Assembly: GCF_004804335.1 (NCBI RefSeq)
Contig: NZ_SRXY01000008.1
Span: forward strand, 186,001 to 250,000
DNA: 64,000 nt
Direction: 5' to 3'
Origin: Pacificoceanicola onchidii
GTDB taxonomy: Bacteria; Pseudomonadota; Alphaproteobacteria; Rhodobacterales; Rhodobacteraceae
In this document: positions 18,132 through 26,956 of the stretch, in pieces
How the letters are laid out: the number at the start of each line of letters is the position of its first letter
How positions within the stretch are numbered: the stretch's first letter is position 1
The notes under the pieces: generated by a model
What the model was told of the DNA's origin: nothing
What the model saw: the letters and a program-made list of their open reading frames with translations, nothing else
The model's database searches: none
Translations under genes and position numbers: made by a program

Positions 18132-19538
18132 TCAACCCTCGGGGGTTTCAGGGAAACTTCGCCATGTTTGCTCCTTTAACCCGCTCGGAACGGTAGCATT
18201 GACCCATGACCGGCAGGGCGCAGAACCGCCTGCCTCTTGCCAGCACACTCCTTGTGACGGATCCATCCGCAAAGGTGGCAGGTCTTCGATTGCATGAGTG
18301 TCGCGCGCCAGATTGCAGCGCGTGGTCATCGCCCAGAGCACATCTTCGTCGCTCGAAAGATCGACGTCGTCATCGACAAACACGATTGTCTTCGTGAAAG
18401 GCATCACACCGGTCAACCGGCGCGACAACTGGGCTAGATCCAACTGCTCCGCTGCTCCGGACTTCAGCGCGACATAGAGCAACAGCATCCCGCCCCCCGC
18501 CGCAGCAAAGCGGATATCGGCAATCTGCGACAGGCCACCTTCGGCCTGCAAAGACAGCGCCAGCGCCAAAGCACCGCCGAGGGACAAGATCGATGATTGC
18601 TCTTTGCCAGGGCCAAGACAGCTTTGGAGCACACCACCGGGGCGGTGTGTGATCTCGTCGATCTCGATAACCATCAGATCCGGCCCGGCATGTCCGTCAT
18701 AGCCCAGAAATTCGGGCAGAGTGACACCCTTGGGCCTGTCCCCAAGTGTTTCCGGCACCGTTTGGGCGGTCAGCCTGCCGTGCAGCACAAAATCAGACTG
18801 CGGCAGATACGGAGCGGTCTGTTCGGCAAGCTGCACAGGAGCACCTGCCAGCGCCCCTGCCAATGACAGTTTGTCGAAGGCAGGCGGCAGATGCGCCGTG
18901 GCCGTGGCAGAGGCAACAGCAACAGCGGGCGGCACGCCGATGTTGACGGAAATGGGCAAATCATGCCCTTTCGCATGCGCTTCCAACGCGCGATGCCGCA
19001 GAGCACGGCTTGTCAGCATGGAGATGCCGAGGCGGCGTTTGTCCAGCACCAACATGCGATGCGCAGAAAGCGCGAGGCCAGCGCCAGAACACCCGGTCAT
19101 GACAAAACCCATGGTCACATAAGGACCGGCGTCGCGGGGGGTAATTTTCGGGAAGGGCAAAGCTGTCAGGTCCAGCGCAGCTTCGATATGATCGGTGGTG
19201 CCATTAATCGGCGCGCAGGGTGCCAATGCACGAACAACCTCAGGCATGGGTCTCCCTGCGATACCCGGAAGCCAGGACTTCAAACGCTCCTCGCAGCCAT
19301 AAAGCCCAAGCAAAAGATCAGGCCCACTGCGTTGCTTGTAGAGAACCGCCGGTTCAGCACCGGGGCGCGGCCGAGCGGGAAGACCAGCGTGATGCGCCGC
19401 AAAGTCCGCGCAGGCCTCATCAGGTGAAAAGCCGGTTTTGACGTGGAAAAGGCCCGGACGTCCGGGGCCTTTCAGGGAGGCGAGCGCCGCGCGGATGTCC
19501 CGCGCGGCCTCATTGGTTTCAGCCTCAGGCCGGAGCAT
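18132..19538 (-). CDS. UbiD-family (prFMN) decarboxylase-like protein, divergent
   Basis: A 468-residue member of the UbiD decarboxylase family, which uses prenylated FMN to (de)carboxylate unsaturated or aromatic acids. Supporting segments are ALPFPKITPRDAGPYVTMGF, SAHRMLVLDKRRLGISM, ISVNIGVPPAVAVASA and the late KTIVFVDDDVDLS. In the usual LEG-x-I...EGPFG-x-x-TGYY region it reads VLHGRL...PEFLGYDGH, so canonical active-site glutamates appear displaced or replaced (hand alignment). It overlaps the RND gene by 14 bases and is the last gene of the LolA-like/RND/UbiD run. ATGs at 19559/19562 with AAGG are alternative starts. A UbiX homologue lies at 45901-46536. Confidence 0.78.
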   Translation of the reverse strand: MLRPEAETNEAARDIRAALASLKGPGRPGLFHVKTGFSPDEACADFAAHHAGLPARPRPGAEPAVLYKQRSGPDLLLGLYGCEERLKSWLPGIAGRPMPEVVRALAPCAPINGTTDHIEAALDLTALPFPKITPRDAGPYVTMGFVMTGCSGAGLALSAHRMLVLDKRRLGISMLTSRALRHRALEAHAKGHDLPISVNIGVPPAVAVASATATAHLPPAFDKLSLAGALAGAPVQLAEQTAPYLPQSDFVLHGRLTAQTVPETLGDRPKGVTLPEFLGYDGHAGPDLMVIEIDEITHRPGGVLQSCLGPGKEQSSILSLGGALALALSLQAEGGLSQIADIRFAAAGGGMLLLYVALKSGAAEQLDLAQLSRRLTGVMPFTKTIVFVDDDVDLSSDEDVLWAMTTRCNLARDTHAIEDLPPLRMDPSQGVCWQEAGGSAPCRSWVNATVPSGLKEQTWRSFPETPEG

Positions 19539-21966
19539 CGGTGAGCACCGGTGCCACATCATCCGCCTTCTTCGGCTGGCGCAGACGATCATAGATCATC
19601 AGGACAGCCGGGCCGATGAAGACTTCGGAAAGCAGCGCCAGCAGCGCACCGCAAGCCATCAGCAGGCCAAAGCTCTGGATGTTCGACATGGAGGACAGGT
19701 TGAATACCGTGAAGCCCGCCATAACCACAACCGTGGTGGTGAACACCGCGCGGCCAATGTCCGTCATCGACCCCTGGATCGCGTCTTCCATCTTCTCACC
19801 GATGGCGAGACGATCGCGAACACCGTGGAAGAAGTGCAGCGTGTCATCGACGATCAGGCCGGTGATGATGCCACCGATCAGCACGGTGAAGGTGTCGAGC
19901 GGGATACCGAGGTAGCCCATGATCCCGAGCAGCACCACAAAGGGAGCCACGTTCGGCACCATGCTCACAAGGCCAAGGCCAACGGAGCGCAGCGCAAGCG
20001 CCATCATGCCGGTCACGAGCGTCAAAGCGATCGCATAGGACACGGTCATGCTGTCCAGAACCTTCTTGGAGGTCTTGGCAAGCAGGGCGATGAGGCCAGT
20101 GCTCTCGACAGTCGCAGTGTCACCAAGAGCGGCTTCAAAGCGGGTTTCGATGGTTTCGATCACGTCGGTGTAGAGCTTGGCTTCAAGCCACGGCGTCTGG
20201 AAGGACACACGGCCCGACGAATAGTCCATGGAGACATAACGCTTCATGTCGTCGATACCCTGACCTTCGAGCAGCAGCAGCTGTTCCCAGATCTCTTCCT
20301 GGCCGGGGATCGTCCGTGCGGCCAGATCGCCATCGTTCACCGCCTGGTTCGTCTCTTCAAGGAATGAGATGATCGAGGTGTGGCGACCAATCGGGATGTC
20401 CACAGCGCCGTAAGCTTCGCGGGCAGTGGCCTCAACAGTCTTCATCAGCGTCTCATCACGGAAGTCGAGACCTTCGGTCGGCGTGATCACCATTTCAAGG
20501 TTCACGGTGCCGTTGAACGTGCTGTCGATGAACTCCGTCGACTGACGCGCCTGATTGTCTTCCGGCAGCCAAAGCAGGGAGTTGTGCGAGTAGCTGAGGT
20601 TGACGATGCCAAGCGCTGCGGCGAGCACAAAACCACCACAAAGGGCCAATGTCCGGCGTGGAGCCTGAGCCGCCGACATGGCGCCTTTGGTCAGAACCGT
20701 GGCGATGACACCCGGCTTGTCGGATTGCTTGTTCAGATAGCGTTCCGGCAGGGTGCGGAAGACCAGCGTCGCCCAGGTCATGGCAAGCAGGTAAGACACA
20801 CCCACGGAAACCGTACCAAAGATGCCAAGCGCAGTGATCGGTGCAAGCGGTGCGGCAGCAAGACCAATCAGACCGCCAGCAGTGGTCAGCGCAGTGAAGA
20901 GGATCGGCGTGTTCGCCTTCTTCACAGCCAGTTTCAGCGCCTCACGACCATCCTTTTCGGTGCTGCGGGTTTTCAGAACCGTAGCGATAAAGTGGATGTA
21001 GGTACACAGCCCCACCACGAGCGTCATGGGAATGAGCAGCTGAACCGGTGGCGTCATGGCGGTGCCGGTAGCAGCCACGGTGGCCAGCGTGGTGAAGATT
21101 GCGGTGGCAAAGCTCAGGAATGCGCCGATGGCCACAAGGAAGCTGCGGTGCAGGAAGAGCATGGCCAGAACGGTCAGGATCACACAAGCCAGCGTGAAAC
21201 GCGGCATGTCGCCTTCCATCATGGCAACGATCTCGGTCGACAAAACAGGCGCACCGGCGATGGAGATATCAAAGCCTTCGGCCTGATACCGCGCTGCGAT
21301 TTCGCGAGCGGCAGCAGTCATTTCCGCATATTGCGGCGCACCCAGAAGCGGGCGTTCGCTGAGCGGGGTAAAGACAATCTCGCAGGTCGCGCCACTGGAC
21401 GGATCCGGTGTGCAGTCCTTCGCAGCCGGGGCGTAACGATAGGGCTCGATCACAACGGCCGCGGTGCTGCCATCTTTGGAGACGATGAAGTTCTGATAGA
21501 GCGGCGTATCAAGGATACGATCGCGCAGTTCCTGCGGATCACGGCCCCGCTGGAGCATGTTGCGCACAAGCTCTTCGAGGTACACACCGCCGTCTTCGTG
21601 CTCGATGAACGGGATGTTGTAGGGCGAGAAGATCTCCGAAACATAAGGCACATCATCCGCCAACTCGCGGTGCATCCGGGAGAAGGTGTTCAGGAACTCA
21701 GTGGAAAAGACATTCTCGGATTTCACGGCAACGACGAGACGGTTGTCCTGACCGAACTCGCGGCGCATGTCATAGTAAGTGTGCAGAGCCGGGTCGCTTT
21801 CGTGCATGAAGGCTTCGACGCGGCCGTCTTTCTGAAGGTTGGGAAGATTGGTCGCGACGTAACCGAAGACGGTCGCAAGCAGCAGGACGAAGGCGATCAG
21901 ACGACGTTTGTAAACCGTCTGGAGATACCGCGTCATCGCCCCTTCAATGAAGGAAAGCGGATTCAT
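19525..21966 (-). CDS. RND/MMPL-family exporter
   Basis: An 813-residue inner-membrane transporter with two repeats. Each repeat has one N-terminal helix (near residues 20-42 and 437-455), a large periplasmic domain and a cluster of five helices (about 230-390 and 630-790). The sequence GGIITGLIVDDTLHFFHGVRD in the second half is the typical RND/MMPL helix-4 region with an Asp pair. This branch (MMPL/HpnN-like) moves hydrophobic molecules such as hopanoids, mycolates or pigments between membranes. It lies 63 bases downstream of a LolA-like periplasmic carrier, a recurrent pairing. AGGAG precedes the ATG. Cargo is unknown; the adjacent biosynthetic genes are candidates for its source. Confidence 0.88.
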   Translation of the reverse strand: MNPLSFIEGAMTRYLQTVYKRRLIAFVLLLATVFGYVATNLPNLQKDGRVEAFMHESDPALHTYYDMRREFGQDNRLVVAVKSENVFSTEFLNTFSRMHRELADDVPYVSEIFSPYNIPFIEHEDGGVYLEELVRNMLQRGRDPQELRDRILDTPLYQNFIVSKDGSTAAVVIEPYRYAPAAKDCTPDPSSGATCEIVFTPLSERPLLGAPQYAEMTAAAREIAARYQAEGFDISIAGAPVLSTEIVAMMEGDMPRFTLACVILTVLAMLFLHRSFLVAIGAFLSFATAIFTTLATVAATGTAMTPPVQLLIPMTLVVGLCTYIHFIATVLKTRSTEKDGREALKLAVKKANTPILFTALTTAGGLIGLAAAPLAPITALGIFGTVSVGVSYLLAMTWATLVFRTLPERYLNKQSDKPGVIATVLTKGAMSAAQAPRRTLALCGGFVLAAALGIVNLSYSHNSLLWLPEDNQARQSTEFIDSTFNGTVNLEMVITPTEGLDFRDETLMKTVEATAREAYGAVDIPIGRHTSIISFLEETNQAVNDGDLAARTIPGQEEIWEQLLLLEGQGIDDMKRYVSMDYSSGRVSFQTPWLEAKLYTDVIETIETRFEAALGDTATVESTGLIALLAKTSKKVLDSMTVSYAIALTLVTGMMALALRSVGLGLVSMVPNVAPFVVLLGIMGYLGIPLDTFTVLIGGIITGLIVDDTLHFFHGVRDRLAIGEKMEDAIQGSMTDIGRAVFTTTVVVMAGFTVFNLSSMSNIQSFGLLMACGALLALLSEVFIGPAVLMIYDRLRQPKKADDVAPVLTDAPA

Positions 21967-22029
21967 GGATCGGGCTCCTGTTGGAAGAGAAGGGGCGCAG
22001 CCGGATCAGGCCGACTGCGCCGGTTCGGA

Positions 22030-22920
22030 TCAGTTCGACGCGAAGTTGTCGGAACGGAAGTCTTTGAAATCGCTCGCAGGGTTGGACAGATCGTCCAGTT
22101 CGAACCAACGCGACGGCAGGCCGATGTTGAACGCTTCGCCTTCGGTGTGGAAGTCAGAGAAGGACACCACGCGACCCTCTTTGATGGTCGAAACGCGATA
22201 CTTCTCCGGAGCGAAGACACCGTTCACCCAACGCAGGTCCAGCGTTTCCAGAACGCGCTGCTCGTTCGGCGCATCGGCGTTGAAGCTGGAGTAGATCGGC
22301 ATGAAGGTTTCGGTGTCGGCCCACAGTTCACCGTCGCGCAAACCGAGGCGGATCACCTCGTCTTCGGTGCGCGGGGTCACATAGATTTTGTAAACCGGGT
22401 AGCCACGGAACTCACCAACACCAAGCATCTCGCAGTCATAGTCATCGGCCTGGCGGATCAGCATCTCGCCAACGGCCAAGTCAGAACCATAGAGGCGTTG
22501 GGACAGGTCTTCGGACTTCACGTCGATGATCTTGTCGGCGGAGGGCAGGTAAACCCAGACTTTGTCCGGCAGCGCGGGCTCAAAGCTGTCGCGCACGGAG
22601 CTTTCAACACCGGCCAGCTCGGACGGGTCGAACACATAGGAACGGAGGCGGCGGTTGATACCGTCATTTTTGTGGGCGGCGGCGATACGACGGGTTTTGA
22701 CGGCACCGGTCTCGTCGGTGATGGTCATGTGAACAACGCGCCAGCTGTCGTAGCCATTATAACGGTTCTGAACCGCTTCCATGACATCGCGGCAATCGTT
22801 CATCAGCGGCGAGGTTGGCGTCGCCTGCTCAAGCAGCGGTTCGGCTTGTGCCATACCTGCGAGCGCGCCTGCGGCAGCCGTTGCAAGAGCGAGAAGAGAA
22901 GTGCGGGATTTCGAGAGCAT
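22030..22920 (-). CDS. Outer-membrane lipoprotein-sorting (LolA-like) periplasmic protein
   Basis: A 296-residue secreted protein. A signal peptide (residues 1-26, ending AGMAQA) is followed by a beta-rich LolA/LppX-type half-barrel of the COG2834 kind (SWRVVHMTITDETGAVKTRR, DKVWVYLPSADKIIDV, YPVYKIYVTPRTEDEV, RWVNGVFAPEKYRV). Such proteins shuttle lipophilic cargo across the periplasm. GAGGAAA lies eight bases upstream of the ATG. It heads a run with the RND exporter and the UbiD-like gene, and diverges from the trpF-like gene across a 388-base regulatory region. A second LolA-like gene is at 40765-41556. Confidence 0.85.
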   Translation of the reverse strand: MLSKSRTSLLALATAAAGALAGMAQAEPLLEQATPTSPLMNDCRDVMEAVQNRYNGYDSWRVVHMTITDETGAVKTRRIAAAHKNDGINRRLRSYVFDPSELAGVESSVRDSFEPALPDKVWVYLPSADKIIDVKSEDLSQRLYGSDLAVGEMLIRQADDYDCEMLGVGEFRGYPVYKIYVTPRTEDEVIRLGLRDGELWADTETFMPIYSSFNADAPNEQRVLETLDLRWVNGVFAPEKYRVSTIKEGRVVSFSDFHTEGEAFNIGLPSRWFELDDLSNPASDFKDFRSDNFASN

Positions 22921-23308
22921 TTTTGATTTCCTCAGGTCAGATTTGAAATGGAACGGTCATTTTTATTCCGCAGCCAACCTCGCCTAAATCGATCAAAAAA
23001 CAAAAAGGCGTTTCGTTCTGTTGTCTGAACATTTCACACAGAACATTTGAATTGTGACAGAACATGGCGCAACTTACGCGTTAGTTAACACACCATAGAG
23101 TTCTTTTTTCGTGCGCCTGTTACGCAAATGGCCCTTGTATACTTGGATTTTGGCGCATCTGGCCCGAATGTCACAGAATGTGCCGAGCGATCACAGACTG
23201 CGCCCTCCGCGAACAACTCATTTGAATATTGAACACAACGTAACAGGGTTAATCTGTAACTTTTCTCTCATGAACTGAATTCCGCAATTCTGATTCCGGA
23301 GAAATAAG
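22921..23308. promoter_or_regulatory. AT-rich divergent control region with repeated CAGAACAT-type motif
   Basis: This gene-free 388-base region lies between the LolA-like gene (minus) and the trpF-like gene (plus) and must hold both promoters. It contains three copies of GAACAT at 23027, 23041 and 23060 (the first two as GAACATTT), and two GAATGT at 23166 and 23176, ten bases apart. TCACAGA occurs at 23171 and 23191, twenty bases apart. Helical-phase spacing suggests a regulator binding cooperatively, possibly one of the two OmpR-type regulators nearby (inference). I could not assign -35/-10 boxes with confidence. GGAG lies just before the trpF-like start. Confidence 0.55.
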
Positions 23309-23977
23309 ATGGATTTAAAAATCTGTGGCATAACCAATCGTGAAGAGCTTGGCATCCTGGATCAGGAAGGCGCGCGCTACGCGGGGTTGTGGACCGGCAT
23401 CGCTGGGCATCCCAAAAGCCTGAGCGATGCAAAGCTGGCCGAACTGGCTGAAACCGCCGAGCATGTCACCCCGGTGGCTGTCTGCGTAAAACGGCGCGTG
23501 AAAGAGCTGTGCGCACTCCTGAAACATACACCTGTACGCCACGTGCAGCTTCACGGCTTCAATGCCCCCAGGGATGTGGCCTACCTCAAGGACCAGGGCA
23601 TGACCGTTATCAAGACGGTGCATGTGGATGACGACGGCCAAAGCCCGATCGAGCGTCTCATTGACCCCTACCGCGACGCGGGCTGTGACATCTTCCTGAT
23701 CGACCGCATTGGCGGCGCACAGGCGATCGGCTCCACGGGCGTCAGCCTGAATGCCGACATCGCAGATCACTGGGGCGCACGTCTGAAGGGATCCCGGATC
23801 TGGCTGGCCGGTGGTCTGACCCCGGACCGCATCTGCGACCTGTCCGAGAACGGCGGCTTTGAAGCGGTCGACGTCGATTCCGCCGCCCGCATCAAGGGCG
23901 GCGCCATTCACCGTAAAGCGGCGCGGATGCTCGTCCTCGCGTCCTCTCCTTCCACCTTCTTTCAGGCTGCATCATGA
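23309..23977 (+). CDS. TrpF-like phosphoribosylanthranilate isomerase, divergent paralogue
   Basis: TIM-barrel isomerase of 222 residues resembling TrpF, which performs the Amadori rearrangement of phosphoribosylanthranilate. KICGITN at the N-terminus gives the general-base Cys6, Asp132 in FLIDR matches the general acid, and RHVQLHG is conserved. The phosphate-binding C-terminus deviates: the family's DVSSGVE...GxKD reads VDVDSAARIKGG, and GGTG becomes GSTG. That suggests an altered or specialised substrate. Its start has GGAGAAA upstream. It opens a five-gene plus-strand operon with one- to four-base overlaps at every junction. It is probably a secondary copy, not the housekeeping trpF (inference). 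Confidence 0.83.
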   Translation: MDLKICGITNREELGILDQEGARYAGLWTGIAGHPKSLSDAKLAELAETAEHVTPVAVCVKRRVKELCALLKHTPVRHVQLHGFNAPRDVAYLKDQGMTVIKTVHVDDDGQSPIERLIDPYRDAGCDIFLIDRIGGAQAIGSTGVSLNADIADHWGARLKGSRIWLAGGLTPDRICDLSENGGFEAVDVDSAARIKGGAIHRKAARMLVLASSPSTFFQAAS

Positions 23978-24789
23978 TGAACCACACACCCGACTTTTCC
24001 CGGGCAACGCCTGTGTTGCCAATGACCCCGGCGCGGTTGCGCAAGCTGTGCCCCTTGATTATGGCGGGCGATCCGTCGTTGGACGCCACCCGCGAGCTAC
24101 TCCGCTATTGCGCCAAGATTGGCGTGGCGATGGTTGAGCTATGCCTGCCGTTCCGCAACGCCTTTACCGATGGCAAGACACTGCTGCAGGCGCACGAACG
24201 GGCGCTGCGCAATGAAGCCAGCGCGCGGGCCGTGATCGAAATGGCCGCCGAGTTTACCGATCAGATCGACATCATTCTGCTGGCCGATTCGAGCCATACC
24301 CTGCGCCCCGAAGGTTTCGAAAATATCCTTGGCATGGCCAGGCAGGCCGGGTTTGCCGGTGTTCTGCCCCACGGGTTGCCGCCGGTGCTGACTTCGCGGT
24401 TCGATCTTGCTGCCAAAGGTGCCGGGCTTGCGCAAGTCGGCACGATTTATGCCAATGCTCTGCCCGAGGTTCGACAGCTTGTTCTGAACCGCGCCGGGGC
24501 ATTCATTTACCTTGTCTCATCCTATGGCCGCTCCGGCGGCTCCGTCGATCCAGCGGATCTGACCTGCCAGATCGAAGCTCTGCGCAGCCACACATCGCTG
24601 CCTATCGCGCTCGGCTTTGGTCTCAAAACTCCCGGAGATGTGGCCCGAGCCTTCGAGGCCGGCGCTGACATTGCCATTGTCGGCAGCGCCATTTCCGGCG
24701 TGGTCGAAACCGCGCTCGCCGCCGGGCTCGACCCGGTCGAAGAAGCGGCACTCTTCATCGAAACCCTGAACACGGAGACACTCTCATGA
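23974..24789 (+). CDS. TrpA-like indole-glycerol-phosphate lyase, divergent paralogue
   Basis: A 271-residue homologue of tryptophan synthase alpha chain, which cleaves indole-3-glycerol phosphate to indole and glyceraldehyde 3-phosphate. The catalytic Glu and Asp are kept as Glu55 and Asp66 (VELCLPFRNAFTDG), spaced 11 residues apart as in the known enzyme. Several otherwise invariant pieces are changed: PFSDP is PFRNA, the GVTG loop is GRSGG, and the DxPxEE segment reads HGLPPVL. No trpB is nearby, so free indole or an analogue may be released, as with plant BX1. It overlaps trpF-like (ATGA) and the hotdog gene (ATGA). Confidence 0.82.
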   Translation: MMNHTPDFSRATPVLPMTPARLRKLCPLIMAGDPSLDATRELLRYCAKIGVAMVELCLPFRNAFTDGKTLLQAHERALRNEASARAVIEMAAEFTDQIDIILLADSSHTLRPEGFENILGMARQAGFAGVLPHGLPPVLTSRFDLAAKGAGLAQVGTIYANALPEVRQLVLNRAGAFIYLVSSYGRSGGSVDPADLTCQIEALRSHTSLPIALGFGLKTPGDVARAFEAGADIAIVGSAISGVVETALAAGLDPVEEAALFIETLNTETLS

Positions 24790-25637
24790 GCGCGCTCGAC
24801 CGCAGAATGGACCTGCGCAACGCGGTGCTGCAGTATTCCCCCAGTGATCGCCCCGGCGTGGCCCGCCTGATCATTGACCAGCGCCACCCGTTCTTTTTTG
24901 ATCATCCTCTGGACCATGTTCCCGGCTTGCTATTGCTCGAAGGTGCTGTTCAGGCGGCGCAGAACTGCGCCACCGCGCCCTGCTATGTCAGCGCCATTCG
25001 CGCCGAGTTCATTCAATACGTGATGTTCGACGATCCCGTGACGGTGGAGACCTACAGCGCCGAACGCAATGGGCGGCAATGTTGCAAGGTCGAGGTGCAT
25101 CAGGCGGACAAGCTGCGCGCCCGGATCGAGGTGGAGCTGACCCGCCAGATCCGCCCCCTGCCCCGCCGCGCGGACTTTCATCCCGGTGACGGCCTACAAC
25201 CCTGCGAAGGGGACTTGCTCAACAAGGTGCGCGCCGAAAATGTGCTGATCACGACGCCCGTTGTGGGCAAGGACAGTGTCGAAGCGCGGCTCTTGCCAAT
25301 CTCCAACCGGTGTCTGTTCGCGGACAGCACACAGGCCGTCCACCCGCTTTATCTGCTCGAATCCTTCATGCAGGTGCAGCGCTATCTCAACGCCACGGCG
25401 GACGGCGATCATCGCATCCGCGACATCCTCACCGGCGTCAGCATTGAACAGCTTGAGCCGCGCTCTGACCTCTCGGGCGGCGTCTTCCTGCGCGGTGCGC
25501 GTGACTTCAGCGAAACCGGGCGCGGGCGTTTGAGCCGCAGCGCATGGCTCTACGCCGGACAAAAACCCTTTGCCAAATGTTCCATACAAACCGCCCGCGT
25601 CAAAACCCGGGCCAAGAAAGATCAAGGAGAAGCCTGA
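24786..25637 (+). CDS. AfsA-type double-hotdog protein
   Basis: A 283-residue protein with two hotdog units (about residues 8-140 and 150-275). Unit 1 carries the signature HPFFFDHPLDHVPGLLLLEG (residues 34-53), typical of the A-factor-synthase hotdog family. Unit 2 carries VHPLYLLESFMQ. In AfsA the family condenses a beta-ketoacyl-carrier with dihydroxyacetone phosphate; relatives act as dehydratases or acyl hydrolases. Linked ketosynthase and carrier-protein genes make an acyl-carrier substrate plausible. If AfsA-like chemistry holds, a triose phosphate could join an acyl chain, which is notable beside a TrpA-like enzyme that releases triose phosphate (speculation). Confidence 0.75.
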   Translation: MSALDRRMDLRNAVLQYSPSDRPGVARLIIDQRHPFFFDHPLDHVPGLLLLEGAVQAAQNCATAPCYVSAIRAEFIQYVMFDDPVTVETYSAERNGRQCCKVEVHQADKLRARIEVELTRQIRPLPRRADFHPGDGLQPCEGDLLNKVRAENVLITTPVVGKDSVEARLLPISNRCLFADSTQAVHPLYLLESFMQVQRYLNATADGDHRIRDILTGVSIEQLEPRSDLSGGVFLRGARDFSETGRGRLSRSAWLYAGQKPFAKCSIQTARVKTRAKKDQGEA

Positions 25638-26956
25638 TGGATCCCGTTCATATCATTGGTGCCGGTGTATCCGGTCTGGGCGCTGCCCATTATCTGGCCG
25701 CGCGCGGCATTCCCAGCGTCATTCACGAGGCCGGCTCTTACGTTGGGGGCCGCGCCGCTTGTATTCAGCAGGGCGAGCATGCCTTTGAGATCGGCGGCAA
25801 GAATTTCTCAAGCGCATGGCCTCGGTTCAATGCCCTGTTACAGGAATTTGGCCTGACGGAGTTCGAAGACCAGCACCCCGGTTTCCACATCGTCCTGAAC
25901 GATGCGCTGGTGGCCTTGGAAAAGTCCAAGACCCTGTCGGGCGATCTGCGCCTTGCCTCTGCCCTAGGCCCGCGCGGCGCGCTGCAGTTCCGCAATTTCC
26001 TGAACTATGCCCGGCAAAACGCCGACCGGCTCAACTACACCTCCGGGCTGATTGAACAGGTTGAAAGGCGATGGGATGACAAGACCATCGACAAACACTT
26101 CACCAAGAAACTGAACGACGGGCCGTTGCGGCTCTTTTCGATCATCATGGGTGGTGCGGAGCCGTCCGAGCTTTATCCATCGCTGATGATGCTTTTCGCC
26201 TCGGGTTTCGGCAAAGGCTCACACCACGCGATTGCAGGCGGCATCGGACAGTTCCATGACAATTTGGCCAAGGGCAAGACCATCCGGTTCGGCTCCAAGG
26301 TACGCAAGATCCTGACTTACGACGGTCATGTCAGCGGCCTTATGCTCGAAGAGAAAACCGGCCCGCGCATGATCCCGGCCAGCCGCGTGATCTCGGCGGT
26401 TCCGGCTCATGTTCTGCGCCAGATGGCTGACCTGCCTGCCTATGGCCGCGTCGCGCTGGATCAGCTGCGGTATTTTCCACTGGCCATGGTCAACGTCGTC
26501 TATGACGCGCCCGTCTTCAAGGATGGCGTACACTCGATCATGTTTGAGCCAGGCGCACCTTTGGGCCATTGCTCGGCCAACCGTCTGCATTCACCGCATC
26601 ACGTGCGCTATACCCTTTCGGGCAAGGCCGCGCGGAATATTCTGGACCGGTCCGACAGCGAGCTGGTGCAGATCGCCGAAGAAACTTTCTCCAGACGTCT
26701 ACCGATCAAGGCGGGCAAATTGCGTGTCCACGTTGCCCGACACCCCGGTGGTATTTGCGGCTATGCCCCTCACTTCACGCAGAAAAAGAAGGACATCCTG
26801 CGCGCCGCCGAGAGCATCAGCGGGCTGGAGATCGCCGGGGATTACCTTGAAGGGCACACGATGGAAGGCTGCCTGACCTCGGCTGATCTGGCGGTTGAGC
26901 GGATGCTTACCCCGGCCCAGCGCAACGCCCCGCCTGCGCGGTGGGCCGCAGAATGA
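25637..26956 (+). CDS. FAD-dependent amine oxidase/desaturase-like oxidoreductase
   Basis: Flavoprotein of 439 residues of the amine oxidase / protoporphyrinogen oxidase / phytoene desaturase superfamily. It has the N-terminal dinucleotide fold IIGAGVSGLGAAHYLAARG with EAGSYVGGRAA, and the C-terminal FAD-contacting EIAGDYLEGHTMEGCLTSAD. The start at 25637 shares one base with the preceding stop (TGATG). An in-frame extension upstream lies inside the hotdog gene and is disregarded. It could oxidise an amine, desaturate a chain or aromatise a ring in the pathway. I cannot tell which. Confidence 0.82.
   Translation: MDPVHIIGAGVSGLGAAHYLAARGIPSVIHEAGSYVGGRAACIQQGEHAFEIGGKNFSSAWPRFNALLQEFGLTEFEDQHPGFHIVLNDALVALEKSKTLSGDLRLASALGPRGALQFRNFLNYARQNADRLNYTSGLIEQVERRWDDKTIDKHFTKKLNDGPLRLFSIIMGGAEPSELYPSLMMLFASGFGKGSHHAIAGGIGQFHDNLAKGKTIRFGSKVRKILTYDGHVSGLMLEEKTGPRMIPASRVISAVPAHVLRQMADLPAYGRVALDQLRYFPLAMVNVVYDAPVFKDGVHSIMFEPGAPLGHCSANRLHSPHHVRYTLSGKAARNILDRSDSELVQIAEETFSRRLPIKAGKLRVHVARHPGGICGYAPHFTQKKKDILRAAESISGLEIAGDYLEGHTMEGCLTSADLAVERMLTPAQRNAPPARWAAE

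Noticed and set aside
20380-22926. 848-codon open frame on the plus strand antisense to the RND and LolA-like genes
   Set aside because: It is a shadow of GC-rich coding DNA: low-complexity Arg/His/Gln/Gly-rich translation, no family motifs, while the minus strand encodes clear proteins.
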